Shown here: positions 52,013 to 62,056 of the stretch, piece by piece
Numbering within the stretch: position 1 is the stretch's first letter
How the letters are laid out: each line of letters opens with the position of its first letter
DNA from: Pseudomonas batumici
GTDB taxonomy: Bacteria > Pseudomonadota > Gammaproteobacteria > Pseudomonadales > Pseudomonadaceae
Direction of reading: 5' to 3'
NCBI RefSeq assembly: GCF_000820515.1
Contig: NZ_JXDG01000056.1
Location: forward strand, 1-64,000
Length of the DNA: 64,000 nt
Notes under the pieces: generated by a model
The model's input: only the letters and a program-made list of their open reading frames with translations
Database searches by the model: none
Told to the model about the DNA's origin: nothing
Made by a program: the position numbers and the translations under genes

Positions 52013-52483
52013 ATGACCCAGGTTACCAACACGCCTTACGAAACCCTTGAAGTCGGCCAGACCGCCAGCTACAGCAAGACCGTTGAAGAGCGCGATATCC
52101 AGTTGTTCGCCGCCATGTCCGGCGATCACAACCCGGTGCACCTGGACCCCGAGTTCGCGGCGGCGAGCATGTTCAAGGAGCGTATCGCCCACGGCATGTT
52201 CAGCGGTGCGCTGATCAGCGCTGCGGTGGCCTGCGAGCTGCCCGGGCCGGGCACCATCTACCTGGGCCAGCAGATGACGTTCCAGAAGCCGGTGAAGATC
52301 GGCGACACCCTGACCGTGCGCCTGGAGATTCTCGAGAAGTTGCCGAAATTCCGCGTACGCATCGCCACCCGCGTGTTCAACCAGCGCGATGAGCTGGTGG
52401 TCGACGGTGAAGCCGAGATCCTCGCCCCGCGCAAGCAACAGACGGTGACCCTGCCGACCCTGCCCGCCATCAGCATCGGTTGA
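52013..52483 (+). CDS. MaoC-family (R)-specific enoyl-CoA hydratase, PhaJ-like
   Basis: A 156-residue hot-dog-fold hydratase. The hydratase-2 motif FAAMSGDHNPVHLDPEFAA has catalytic Asp38 and His43. It would convert trans-2-enoyl-CoA from beta-oxidation to (R)-3-hydroxyacyl-CoA, the precursor of medium-chain polyhydroxyalkanoate. The order fadD1, fadD2, hydrolase, hydratase is the same as in P. aeruginosa, where the counterpart is PhaJ1. A terminator follows. Confidence 0.85.
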   Translation: MTQVTNTPYETLEVGQTASYSKTVEERDIQLFAAMSGDHNPVHLDPEFAAASMFKERIAHGMFSGALISAAVACELPGPGTIYLGQQMTFQKPVKIGDTLTVRLEILEKLPKFRVRIATRVFNQRDELVVDGEAEILAPRKQQTVTLPTLPAISIG

Positions 52484-52488
52484 TGCAT

Positions 52489-52518
52489 AAAAAACGCCGG
52501 ATCAACCGGCGTTTTTTT
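52489..52518 (+). terminator. Rho-independent terminator of the MaoC gene
   Basis: AAAAAACGCCGG-ATCAA-CCGGCGTTTTTTT forms a stable stem with a seven-T tail, 5 bases after the stop codon. Confidence 0.93.
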
Positions 52519-52641
52519 GTTCAGGCACAAAACCTGTCAGGCAAAATCTGTATGCCGGTCATTGGCAGGAACTGTCCATTGGCCTGCCTGCAGAACGCCT
52601 GTATTTTCCAAGACGCTTGAACAGCGCAAGACAAGGTTGCC

Positions 52642-52878
52642 ATGAATCCCGAGACACTCGAACTGCTGGTCACCCGCGAGATGCCGTTCGGCAAATACAA
52701 GGGGCGGATCATCGCCGACCTGCCCGGCCCATACCTGAACTGGTTCGCCCGCCAGGGTTTCCCCCACGGCGAGCTCGGCGGCCTGCTCGCGCTGATGCAG
52801 GAGATCGACCACAACGGCTTGTCCGACCTGCTCGATCCGTTGCGCGCCAAGCACGGCAAACCCAAACCCCGCCATTGA
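52642..52878 (+). CDS. DUF3820 family protein
   Basis: A 78-residue soluble protein. MPFGKYKGRIIADLPGPYLN with WFARQGFPHGELG is the DUF3820 core, a small fold also seen next to nucleases. The function is unknown. It lies 25 bases upstream of the aminotransferase gene, so both may be co-transcribed. Confidence 0.85.
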   Translation: MNPETLELLVTREMPFGKYKGRIIADLPGPYLNWFARQGFPHGELGGLLALMQEIDHNGLSDLLDPLRAKHGKPKPRH

Positions 52879-52903
52879 TCCCGTTGTCGAGAGAAGCAGC
52901 GCC

Positions 52904-54088
52904 ATGTCAAGGAATGAAGAGCAGGCCCGCGACGAACACTTCTGGCAGGGCGTGGCCGCGCGCTACGACGTCGAGCCCGGCCCGATCAACCTGGAAAACG
53001 GCTACTTCGGCCGCATGACCCGCAGCGTCGTGGCGGCGTACCAAGGCCATATCGAATTCATCAACCGCAGCAACTCGGTGCATGTGCGCCAGCGCTTCGA
53101 CAGCCTCGAAAGCCTGGAGATTCGCGCGCAACTGGCCGATCTGCTGGGCACCTATCCGGAATCAGTGGCCCTGACCCGCTGCGCCAGCGACAGCCTGCAC
53201 GCGCTGATCCGCAACTACAATGCCCTGCGGCCCGGCGATCAGTTGCTGGTCAGCGACCAGGAATACCCCAGCGTACTGGGTGCCATGCGCTGGCTGGCGC
53301 GCAACCGCGGCGTCGAACTGATCGAGATCAGCCACCCCTTCCCGGTGAGTTTCGACAGCCTGGTGACCACCTATCAGGAGGCTTTCGAACGTTATCCCCG
53401 GCTGAAGCTGATGGCCCTGACCTATGTCACCCATCGCAGCGGACTGGTGATGCCGGTGCAGGCCATCGCGAGCGCGGCCCGGGAGCATGGGATCGACGTG
53501 ATCCTCGACGGTGCCCACGCCCTGGGCCAGATCGATTTCAACCTTGAAGCACTGGGTATCCTGTTTGCCGGTTTCAACCTGCAGAAGTGGATGGGCGCGC
53601 CCCTGAGCCTGGGCTTTCTCTATATCGATCCCAAGCGCCTGGCGGATATCGACCCGGACATGGGGGAGGAACGCTACCCCCTCGACGATATCCGCGCCCG
53701 CGCGCCCTATGGCACGCCGAATATTCCGGCCTGGATGACCTTGCCCCTGGTCATCGAGGAGCATCGGGCACTCGGCGGTTCGGCGGCCAAGGGCGCACGC
53801 CTCAATTACCTGCGCGATCTTTGGGTGAGCGAGGCGCGCCGGATGCCGGGCATCGAGGTGCTGACACCGGATGATCCCAGGCTGTATTGCGGCATCACCT
53901 CGTTGCGTTTTCGGCATGAGCCGGACCAGCAGCGGATGGTCGACCGGCTGCTGGCGGACTACAACCTGTTTACCGTGACTCGCGACGGCACGGCCCATGG
54001 CAATTGCATCCGGGTCACGCCAGGGTTGGCCAATTCGGCGCAGGACCTGAAGGTGCTGGTGCGGGCGCTGGGCGAGTTGAGCGGGTGA
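52904..54088 (+). CDS. Class V aminotransferase, isopenicillin-N-epimerase-like
   Basis: A 394-residue PLP enzyme. INLENGYFGRM near the start, the cofactor-anchoring DVILDGAHALGQIDF (about 203-217) and the Schiff-base lysine Lys228 in NLQKWMGAPLS define class V of the cysteine-desulfurase/CefD type. The substrate is unknown; relatives act as epimerases, lyases or desulfurases. It follows the DUF3820 gene and is convergent with eda. Confidence 0.85.
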   Translation: MSRNEEQARDEHFWQGVAARYDVEPGPINLENGYFGRMTRSVVAAYQGHIEFINRSNSVHVRQRFDSLESLEIRAQLADLLGTYPESVALTRCASDSLHALIRNYNALRPGDQLLVSDQEYPSVLGAMRWLARNRGVELIEISHPFPVSFDSLVTTYQEAFERYPRLKLMALTYVTHRSGLVMPVQAIASAAREHGIDVILDGAHALGQIDFNLEALGILFAGFNLQKWMGAPLSLGFLYIDPKRLADIDPDMGEERYPLDDIRARAPYGTPNIPAWMTLPLVIEEHRALGGSAAKGARLNYLRDLWVSEARRMPGIEVLTPDDPRLYCGITSLRFRHEPDQQRMVDRLLADYNLFTVTRDGTAHGNCIRVTPGLANSAQDLKVLVRALGELSG

Positions 54089-54105
54089 ATGGCCCGCTTC
54101 GCGGG

Positions 54106-54129
54106 ATCGCCAGCAAGCCGGCTCCCACA
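54106..54129. repeat. Single REP element
   Basis: ATCGCCAGCAAGCCGGCTCC is one inverted copy of the REP core, in the spacer between convergent genes. A perfect 14-bp palindrome, ATCGTACGTACGAT, follows at 54138-54151. Confidence 0.75.
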
Positions 54130-54179
54130 AAGGTCGCATCGTACGTACGATAACGGTGTGACAGCACTTTTCGTCAGGC

Positions 54180-54212
54180 AAAAAAAAACGGTGCGCCGAC
54201 CAAGCGCACCGT
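54180..54212 (-). terminator. Rho-independent terminator of zwf-pgl-eda
   Basis: On the minus strand ACGGTGCGC pairs with GCGCACCGT across a 7-nt loop and is followed by nine T residues. It lies 38 bases beyond the eda stop. Confidence 0.92.
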
Positions 54213-54250
54213 AAAGCCGTAGAACACACAACGAATTCGGTAACGATGAA

Positions 54251-54916
54251 TCAGTCCAGCAAGGCCAGCGCCTCGGCGGTGCACTCCTGGATCCGCGCCC
54301 AATCGCCGTTCTTGATCCACTCGGGATCGAGCATCCAGCTGCCGCCCACGCACATCACGTTCTTCAACGCCATGTAGCTCTTGATATTGGCCGGACCGAC
54401 GCCGCCGGTCGGGCAGAATTTCACTTCGCCGAACGGACCGCCCAACGCCTTGATCGCCGCCACGCCGCCGCTGACTTCCGCCGGGAACAGCTTGAAGCGG
54501 CGATAGCCCAGGCCATACCCCTCCATGATCCCCGAGGCATTGCTGATGCCAGGCAGCAACGGAATCGGACTGTCGACGCTGGCTTCCAGCAGGTCACGGG
54601 TAATGCCCGGGGTGACGATGAACTGCGAACCCGCCGCCTCCGCCGCCGCCAGCATCTGCCGATCGAGCACGGTACCGGCGCCGGTCACCAGCTCCGGGCG
54701 CTGCTCGCGCAGGATCTGGATGGCCTTGAGGCCGAACTGCGAGCGCAGGGTCACTTCCAGCGCCGTCAGGCCGCCGGCGGCCAGGGCGTCGGCCAGCGGC
54801 AGCACGTCCTGCTCGCGGGCAATGGTGATCACCGGGAGAATCCGTGCACGGGTGCAAAGCTCATCGATCAGGACGACCTTGTCTACCATGGAGACGGTCG
54901 GGACATTTTTTGTCAT
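54251..54916 (-). CDS. eda: KDPG aldolase (2-keto-3-deoxy-6-phosphogluconate aldolase)
   Basis: A 221-residue trimeric aldolase that splits KDPG into pyruvate and glyceraldehyde-3-phosphate, the last Entner-Doudoroff step. Glu54 in LEVTLRS and the Schiff-base lysine Lys142 in RRFKLFPAEVSGG are conserved, as is FCPTGGV. The start at 54916 has AAGGA upstream and gives the usual length; an ATG at 54937 overlapping the pgl stop would add seven residues. It is the last gene of the zwf-pgl-eda operon. Confidence 0.95.
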   Translation of the reverse strand: MTKNVPTVSMVDKVVLIDELCTRARILPVITIAREQDVLPLADALAAGGLTALEVTLRSQFGLKAIQILREQRPELVTGAGTVLDRQMLAAAEAAGSQFIVTPGITRDLLEASVDSPIPLLPGISNASGIMEGYGLGYRRFKLFPAEVSGGVAAIKALGGPFGEVKFCPTGGVGPANIKSYMALKNVMCVGGSWMLDPEWIKNGDWARIQECTAEALALLD

Positions 54917-54933
54917 AGCAGCGGATCCTTGGC

Positions 54934-55633
54934 TCATGGGCACCAGTAAATATCCAGGGTAGGTTGCAGGAAGGCACGAATTGGCATGGTGGCGAGGCTG
55001 TCGCCAGCCAACGCGGCATTCAGGGTGGTGAGTTTCGACTGGCCGGAAATCGCCAGTACGGTGAAGGTTGCCGAAGCCAGCAGGGCCCGGCTCATGCTCA
55101 GGCGCTGGCGCGGTACGGTCGGTGCCATCATCGGCCAGACCCGACGGCTGCCATCCACTTGCAGAGCCGCCGCCAGGTTCGGGCTGCCAGGGAACAGCGA
55201 CGCGGTGTGACCGTCATCGCCCATGCCCAGGACCAGCACGTCGATCGCCGGCAGCTCGGCGAGCAAGCGATCGGCCTGTTCCGCCGCCGCCTCCAGGTTC
55301 GCCGCCGCGTTGTACAAGCCAATAAACCGGGCCTTGGCCGCCGGACCTTGGAGCAGGTAGCGCTGGAGCAGACCGGCATTACTGTCGGCGTGCTCCACCG
55401 GCACCCAGCGCTCGTCGGCGAGGCTGACGACCACCTTGGACCAATCCAGCTCCTGTTTCACCAGGCTCTGGAAGAACGCCACCGGGCTGCGCCCGCCGGA
55501 CACCACCAGGGTCGCCACGCCACGCGCGGCGATGGCGCCACGCAGTTGCTCGGCAACCGCCCGGGCCTGGCCCTCGGCCAACAACGTCGGGGTGCGGAAT
55601 TCATGCGCCTGCACGCCCTGCGGCAGTTTCAGT

Positions 55634-55647
<14 letters not shown>
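54934..55647 (-). CDS. pgl: 6-phosphogluconolactonase
   Basis: A 237-residue DevB-type lactonase that opens 6-phosphogluconolactone to 6-phosphogluconate. TLVVSGGRSPVAFFQSLVKQ near 52 and VSLADERWVPVEHADSNAGL near 82 are the family motifs, with VLVLGMGDDGHTASLFPG in the second half. The start at 55647 has GGGAGG upstream and overlaps the zwf end by 14 bases; 17 bases separate it from eda. It is the middle gene of the operon. Confidence 0.95.
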
Positions 55648-57103
<1,456 letters not shown>

Positions 57104-57167
57104 GATGTTTGTTCTTTTATCAAGTTAAGCGATAAATACCTTTTTTCGAGGCATCACTCAAGGAAAA

Positions 57168-57186
57168 ATGTAGTAATAACCACAAC
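57168..57186. promoter_or_regulatory. Candidate HexR binding site, zwf/hexR intergenic region
   Basis: TGTAGTAATAACCACAAC (57169-57186) fits the HexR pattern TGTARTWWWAYTACA with one extra base near the right arm. It lies 66 bases from the zwf start in the divergent region. HexR releases DNA when KDPG binds. Confidence 0.55.
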
Positions 57187-57320
57187 ATTTTATCAAAATG
57201 ATGATTCCGAGTGGTGGTCATCACACGCCATCAGTAGGATAGGCCACCGCCGGGAACCGCCCAAGGGCATGGTTCCGGGCCTTGCAGAACCCAAGTTGTC
57301 TCGAATCAAGGACCCTCAAA

Positions 57321-58190
57321 ATGGACCGCGTGCGAAATCTCCTGGAGCAGATCCAGAGCCGCCTCGAAGACCTGAACAAGGCCGAGCGCAAAGTCGCCGA
57401 AGTCATCCTGCTCAACCCACAGCAGGCGACCCGCTTCAGCATCGCCGCCCTCGCCCAGGCGGCCTCGGTGAGCGAGCCGACGGTCAATCGCTTCTGCCGC
57501 TCGTTCGGTGTCAGCGGCTATCCCGAACTCAAGTTGCAACTGGCCCAGAGCCTGGCCAGCGGCGCCGCCTACGTGAGCCGCGCGGTGGAGGCCGACGACA
57601 ACCCCGAGGCCTACACGCAAAAGATCTTCGGCAGCGCCATCGCCTCCCTGGACAGCGCCTGCCAGGCCCTGGACCCGAACCTGATCAGCCGTGCCGTCGA
57701 CCTGTTGATCCAGGCCCGGCAGATCCACTTCTTCGGCCTGGGCGCTTCGGCGCCGGTGGCCCTGGATGCCCAGCACAAGTTCTTCCGCTTCAACCTGGCG
57801 GTCACCGCCCATGCCGATGTGCTGATGCAGCGGATGATCGCCTCGGTGGCCCACACCGGCGAGCTGTTCGTGATCATTTCCTACACCGGGCGCACTCGGG
57901 AACTGGTGGAAGTGGCGCGCATCGCCCGGGAGAACGGCGCCTCGGTGCTGGGCCTGACGGCAGCGGGCTCGCCCCTGGCCAAGGCCAGTACCCTGAGCCT
58001 GAACATTCCGCTGCCGGAAGACACCGACATCTACATGCCGATGACCTCGCGGATCATCCAGTTGACGGTGCTGGACGTCCTGGCCACCGGCATGACCCTG
58101 CGCCGCGGCGTGGATTTCCAGCCGCACCTGCGCAAGATCAAGGAAAGCCTCAACGCCAGCCGCTATCCGGTGGGCGACGAGTTCAACTGA
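57321..58190 (+). CDS. hexR: HexR, RpiR-family regulator of glucose catabolism
   Basis: A 289-residue repressor. The RpiR-type helix-turn-helix spans about 1-77 (FSIAALAQAASVSEPTVNRF), and a SIS phosphosugar-binding domain about 115-260 (IHFFGLGASAPVALDAQHKF, FVIISYTGRTRELVEVA). In pseudomonads HexR controls zwf, edd and gap operons and is induced by KDPG. The start at 57321 has AAGGA upstream. Its position, divergent from zwf, is the usual one. Confidence 0.95.
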   Translation: MDRVRNLLEQIQSRLEDLNKAERKVAEVILLNPQQATRFSIAALAQAASVSEPTVNRFCRSFGVSGYPELKLQLAQSLASGAAYVSRAVEADDNPEAYTQKIFGSAIASLDSACQALDPNLISRAVDLLIQARQIHFFGLGASAPVALDAQHKFFRFNLAVTAHADVLMQRMIASVAHTGELFVIISYTGRTRELVEVARIARENGASVLGLTAAGSPLAKASTLSLNIPLPEDTDIYMPMTSRIIQLTVLDVLATGMTLRRGVDFQPHLRKIKESLNASRYPVGDEFN

Positions 58191-58225
58191 GGCCTGGCCC
58201 GGATAGAGGTCGGCCGGGCCGGCCT

Positions 58226-58315
58226 CATCGCCAGCAAGCCGGCTCCTACAGATTCCGGGCTCGACGATAAAGCGCGGCGAAACGCCGACTTGTGGGAGCC
58301 GGCTTGCTGGCGATA
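58226..58315. repeat. REP doublet (inverted pair)
   Basis: ATCGCCAGCAAGCCGGCTCC at the left faces GGAGCCGGCTTGCTGGCGAT at the right, an exact inverted pair between convergent hexR and the mutarotase gene. Confidence 0.9.
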
Positions 58316-58346
58316 GCGTCATCTGCCACACCGCATGCCCCAAGGC

Positions 58347-59201
58347 TCAGGCCGAAGCCCGTGCCTGCAAACTCAGATGCGCCCGCTCCCCGGGCGCCAG
58401 GCACAGGCTGTCGGTACCGCCACTGGCGGCCTCGACACATACAAAGCCCATCACTTCGCTCCAGCTCACCCCCAGCAACGGCCGGTGCCCCGGATGCCAG
58501 ACCACGGTGTCGGCGCTGTCGCCGGTGTCGATGCACAATTCCCGCTGCCAGGCATGATCCTTGAGGTGCAGCTCCCCCTCATGCTGGAACACCCGCTGGC
58601 AACCGCCCTCGACCCGCAACTCGCCTTCCTGCCGGCAGGCCTGGCGATTCAACTGGTCATAACCCTCCGCACCCTCAAGCCCAGACAGCGCTATCTCGCC
58701 TACGTCGCCAATACGCCAATAGGCGTGCAGCGCATGGCTCAACTGGCACGGTTCGCTGTCCTGATGCTCAGTGCTCAGGCGCAGGTCCATGCTCTCGCCC
58801 AGCCGCGCCTGCAAATCAACCTGCCAGTCGCACAGCTGCAAACGCCAGTGCAGGCTGACACCTTCCTCGTCGCTGCTGCTTTCCAGCAGTTTCCAGTCGA
58901 TCAACCGCGCCCAACCATGGGACGGCCAGGCGTTCTCGCTCGGGTGGCGACCGTACCAGGGCCAACACACGGGCACTCCACCGCGAATCGCGCCGACCTG
59001 CGGCCACTTCGCCGCGCACCACAACCAGGGCTTCTGCCCCCGTGGCTGGAAGTGCAGCAATTGCGCGCCCTGGCGACTGAACACCGCCTGGCACAGCGGA
59101 TGGTCGATCACCAGTACCTCGCGCTGTTGAAAGCGCTCCCACTGGAAGACCGGCTGTTCGCGCCGGGATTTGAAAAAGCGTTGTAGCGGTTGCTCGTGCA
59201 T
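58347..59201 (-). CDS. D-hexose-6-phosphate mutarotase (YeaD-like)
   Basis: A 284-residue aldose-1-epimerase-fold enzyme that interconverts anomers of glucose-6-phosphate. GVPVCWPWYGRHP, the histidine in LSHALHAYWRIGD and ICVETGDSADTVVWHPG-like C-terminal segments (seen as CIDTGDSADTVVWHPGHRP) match the YeaD family. No signal peptide is present. It lies downstream of oprB on the same strand but is separated by a terminator and a long inverted repeat. Its job suits the glucose-6-phosphate pathway around it. Confidence 0.9.
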   Translation of the reverse strand: MHEQPLQRFFKSRREQPVFQWERFQQREVLVIDHPLCQAVFSRQGAQLLHFQPRGQKPWLWCAAKWPQVGAIRGGVPVCWPWYGRHPSENAWPSHGWARLIDWKLLESSSDEEGVSLHWRLQLCDWQVDLQARLGESMDLRLSTEHQDSEPCQLSHALHAYWRIGDVGEIALSGLEGAEGYDQLNRQACRQEGELRVEGGCQRVFQHEGELHLKDHAWQRELCIDTGDSADTVVWHPGHRPLLGVSWSEVMGFVCVEAASGGTDSLCLAPGERAHLSLQARASA

Positions 59202-59246
59202 GTGCCGCGAATCCTGAAATCACCAAACTATTTGCATCTCTCCACT

Positions 59247-59372
59247 TGTAGGAGCAGCCGGTCGACGCTCGATTGCTCGCGATGGTGGTCCAGGCACCGT
59301 GGGGTATCAGGCTCCCCGCGTTATCGTTGACGTCCATCGCGAGCAATCGAGCGTCGACCGGCTGCTCCTACA
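59247..59372. repeat. Perfect 39-bp inverted repeat (REP-type element, third class)
   Basis: The left arm (59247-59285) starts TGTAGGAGCAGCCGGTCGAC and ends GCTCGCGATGG. The right arm (59334-59372) is its exact reverse complement. A 48-base spacer separates them. The ends share TGTAGGAGC and GCGATGG with ordinary REPs but the middle differs. It lies between oprB and the mutarotase gene. Confidence 0.9.
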
Positions 59373-59386
59373 GTAGTGCGCGCGCC

Positions 59387-59419
59387 AAAAAAAAGCGGAC
59401 GGTCTGGTGGACCATCCGC
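59387..59419 (-). terminator. Terminator of the gts-oprB transcription unit
   Basis: On the minus strand GCGGATGGTC pairs with GACCGTCCGC (one mismatch) and is followed by eight T residues, 40 bases after the oprB stop. Confidence 0.88.
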
Positions 59420-59458
59420 AAGATGCGCACATAGAGAGAGAGCTTACCAGCCGAGGCC

Positions 59459-60805
59459 TTAGAAGACCGACTGAATTTTCAGGCCAGCAACCACAGCGTT
59501 GTCGACTTGATTCACGCCACCCGGGTGGGTGACGTACTGCAGGTTCGGCCGTACGGTCAGCCAGTTGGTGACGTGGAAGCCGTAGTTGATCTCGTAGTTG
59601 TACTCGGTGTTGCGCAGTGGCGAGAACAGCGGGTCGTTGTAGTCGCTGACGCCAAGGGCGGCGTTTTGCAACTCGGCGTTTTTCCTCACGTCCTCGTTGA
59701 CATGGATACGGGCGAAACCGATCCCGACGTCATCCTTCGGACGCGCATCGAACGGCCCTTTGTACACGAACATCAGCGACTGGTAGTTGTCGACGAGGTT
59801 GGTGGCCTTGTCGTGGAAGGTCGCGTTGGCCGCGATGTTCAGACCGCGGGAAGCGTCGCCGTTGTGGCTGGTGAGTTGCTGCTGCGCAACGAACCAGTAA
59901 CCGTGCTTGCTGTCGTGGACACGATAGGGCTGCCCCGTCGTTGCGGCATTCCCGCCATTGGCGTCCTTGAGCACGTCATTAGCCGGAGCCGCGCTTTTGT
60001 AGTAACCGACACGGTATTCGCCCGGCAGGTCGTTGACCTTCGGCGACCAGACCAGTTCGACCGGCAAGACGGTGCCCTTGGTGCCGCTACCGCTGAGCTT
60101 GAAGCCGTTGCCGTGCTCCAGTTGCGACGGGTTCTGGTTGTACGCACCGATCTGCGCATACAGCTCAGGCGTGATGTTGTACTTCACGCGAATGGCGGCC
60201 TGGCTGACGGGCCAGTTGAACCAGGTGTTGACATAGTTACCCACCTGGGAGCCACAGAACGACAGGTTCTGGAAGTCGCAAGGGAAGGTGTTGAAGTCTT
60301 CGCCTTCGCCGAAGTAACCGGCCTTGACGTCCAGTTTATTGTCGAAGAACTGGTGCTGGATCCACAATTGGGTCAGACGGACCATATGGCCACGACCGTA
60401 GACTTCCATGGAGGAACTCAAGGTGCCGGCACGCGGATCGCCGACACGGTCATTGGAGATGTTCTGACCGTTACGGTTGGTCAGCTGGATCTTGGCCTGG
60501 GTGTTATCCCAGCCCCACAGTTTTTGCAGGTCCAGCGCTGCCCCCAGGCCGAACTGGTCACTGTAGCGCGCCGTCTTGTCGTGGTTGAAGCCGCCGCCCA
60601 GGTTGCCGCCCACTTCACCGACGTAATCCGCCTTGATGTCGATACCTTGCTCGATCAGCTTGGTCCGCTCGCCACCCCAGTCGCCGGTCATCCACTTCGA
60701 GTCGGCGCTGAAAGCGTCGGCCGCCATGGCATTGCCAGCCAGGACCAGTGTTGCCGCCGCCGACAATTGGCAGAACAGGCGGGTATTGACGTGTCGCTTT
60801 TTCAT
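59459..60805 (-). CDS. oprB: Carbohydrate-selective porin OprB
   Basis: A 448-residue outer-membrane porin for glucose and related sugars. A signal peptide spans about 1-28 (AAATLVLAGNAMA). The mature start FSADSKWMTGDWGGERTKLI is the OprB hallmark, and the barrel ends in GLKIQSVF with a terminal Phe. It follows the ABC transporter genes on the same strand, 88 bases after gtsD, and completes the glucose uptake system across the outer membrane. Confidence 0.95.
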   Translation of the reverse strand: MKKRHVNTRLFCQLSAAATLVLAGNAMAADAFSADSKWMTGDWGGERTKLIEQGIDIKADYVGEVGGNLGGGFNHDKTARYSDQFGLGAALDLQKLWGWDNTQAKIQLTNRNGQNISNDRVGDPRAGTLSSSMEVYGRGHMVRLTQLWIQHQFFDNKLDVKAGYFGEGEDFNTFPCDFQNLSFCGSQVGNYVNTWFNWPVSQAAIRVKYNITPELYAQIGAYNQNPSQLEHGNGFKLSGSGTKGTVLPVELVWSPKVNDLPGEYRVGYYKSAAPANDVLKDANGGNAATTGQPYRVHDSKHGYWFVAQQQLTSHNGDASRGLNIAANATFHDKATNLVDNYQSLMFVYKGPFDARPKDDVGIGFARIHVNEDVRKNAELQNAALGVSDYNDPLFSPLRNTEYNYEINYGFHVTNWLTVRPNLQYVTHPGGVNQVDNAVVAGLKIQSVF

Positions 60806-60893
60806 CCCTACATCCTCGTCTTATTGTTATTAACTGCTTTATCTAACGCGGTTACATCGACTGCAGCGCGGGGCGAACCCCGCGTCACGAATT

Positions 60894-62054
60894 TCAGTGG
60901 CCCTTGAACTGCGCCACGTTGTGGGCATGCACCTGGGCCTGCGGCTTGCCCACCACCCCCAGGCGTTCGCCGGTCTGGGCGTCGAACAGCAACACCTTGG
61001 CCGGGTCGAATTGCAGGGTCAGGGTTTCGCCCACCTGCGGCGCCACGTCCGGTGCCAGTCGGCAGCAGACCTTGGTGTCGTTGAGGTTGACGAACACCAG
61101 GGTGTCGGGACCGGTCGGCTCGGTGACCTGCACCTCGGCACGGATGCTCGGCAGCCCGTTGGACTCGCCCTGCATCAGGCCGATCTGCTCCGGGCGCATG
61201 CCGAGGATCACTTCACGGTCTTCCAGACCGGCATCGGTCATGCCCATCGGCAACTCGCAACGGGCCTGGCCGCTGTCGAGCAAGGCCAGCAGGCGACCGT
61301 CCTTGCGCTGCAGGCGCAGAGGAATGAAGTTCATCGGCGGCGAACCGATGAAGCTGGCGACGAACAGGTTCGCCGGATCGTTGTAGATCTGCTTGGGCGT
61401 GCCGAACTGCTGGATGATGCCGTCCTTCATCACCGCCACCTTGTCGCCCAGGGTCATGGCTTCGATCTGGTCGTGGGTCACGTAGACCGTGGTGGTTTTC
61501 AGGCGCTGGTGCATCAGTTTCATTTCGGTGCGCATCTCGACCCGCAGCTTGGCGTCGAGGTTGGACAGCGGTTCGTCGAACAGGTAGATCTTCGGCCGCC
61601 GCGCCAGGGCACGGCCCATGGCGACACGCTGCTGCTGGCCGCCGGACAACTGGCCGGGCTTGCGATTGAGCAAGTGCTCGATCTGCAGCAGCTTGGCGAC
61701 CCGCGCGACTTCCTCGTCGATGGCCGACTGGCTCATCTTGCGGATTTTCAGGCCGAACTCGATGTTCTCGCGCACGCTCATGGTCGGGTACAGCGCATAG
61801 GACTGGAACACCATGGCGATGTCACGATCCTTCGGACTCATGCCGCTGACGTCCTGGTCACCGATCATGATCGCACCGCCGGTGATGTTCTCCAGGCCCG
61901 CGATGCAGTTCATCAGCGTTGACTTGCCGCAGCCCGAAGGCCCCACCAGGATCAGGAACTCGCCGTCCGAGATCGACAGTTCGATATTCTTCAGGGTGTC
62001 CGGCAGGCCGGCGCCGTAGGTCTTGTTTACATTGCGAAGTTCGAGCGTTGCCAT
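60894..62054 (-). CDS. gtsD: Glucose ABC transporter ATP-binding protein
   Basis: A 386-residue ATPase of the sugar CUT1 (MalK/UgpC) group. Walker A is GPSGCGKST (about 38-46), the signature LSGGQQQR near 134, Walker B IYLFDEPLSNLD near 154 and the switch histidine in VTHDQIEAM. The C-terminal 130 residues form the TOBE/regulatory domain. It starts 2 bases after the gtsC stop. The context of oprB and hexR supports glucose as substrate, as known for GtsABCD. Confidence 0.93.
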   Translation of the reverse strand: MATLELRNVNKTYGAGLPDTLKNIELSISDGEFLILVGPSGCGKSTLMNCIAGLENITGGAIMIGDQDVSGMSPKDRDIAMVFQSYALYPTMSVRENIEFGLKIRKMSQSAIDEEVARVAKLLQIEHLLNRKPGQLSGGQQQRVAMGRALARRPKIYLFDEPLSNLDAKLRVEMRTEMKLMHQRLKTTTVYVTHDQIEAMTLGDKVAVMKDGIIQQFGTPKQIYNDPANLFVASFIGSPPMNFIPLRLQRKDGRLLALLDSGQARCELPMGMTDAGLEDREVILGMRPEQIGLMQGESNGLPSIRAEVQVTEPTGPDTLVFVNLNDTKVCCRLAPDVAPQVGETLTLQFDPAKVLLFDAQTGERLGVVGKPQAQVHAHNVAQFKGH

Positions 62055-62056
62055 GA

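Noticed and set aside
54138..54151. 14-bp palindrome ATCGTACGTACGAT as an operator
   Set aside because: It lies between two convergent genes with no start codon nearby, so a regulatory role is unlikely; chance or a small hairpin is more plausible.
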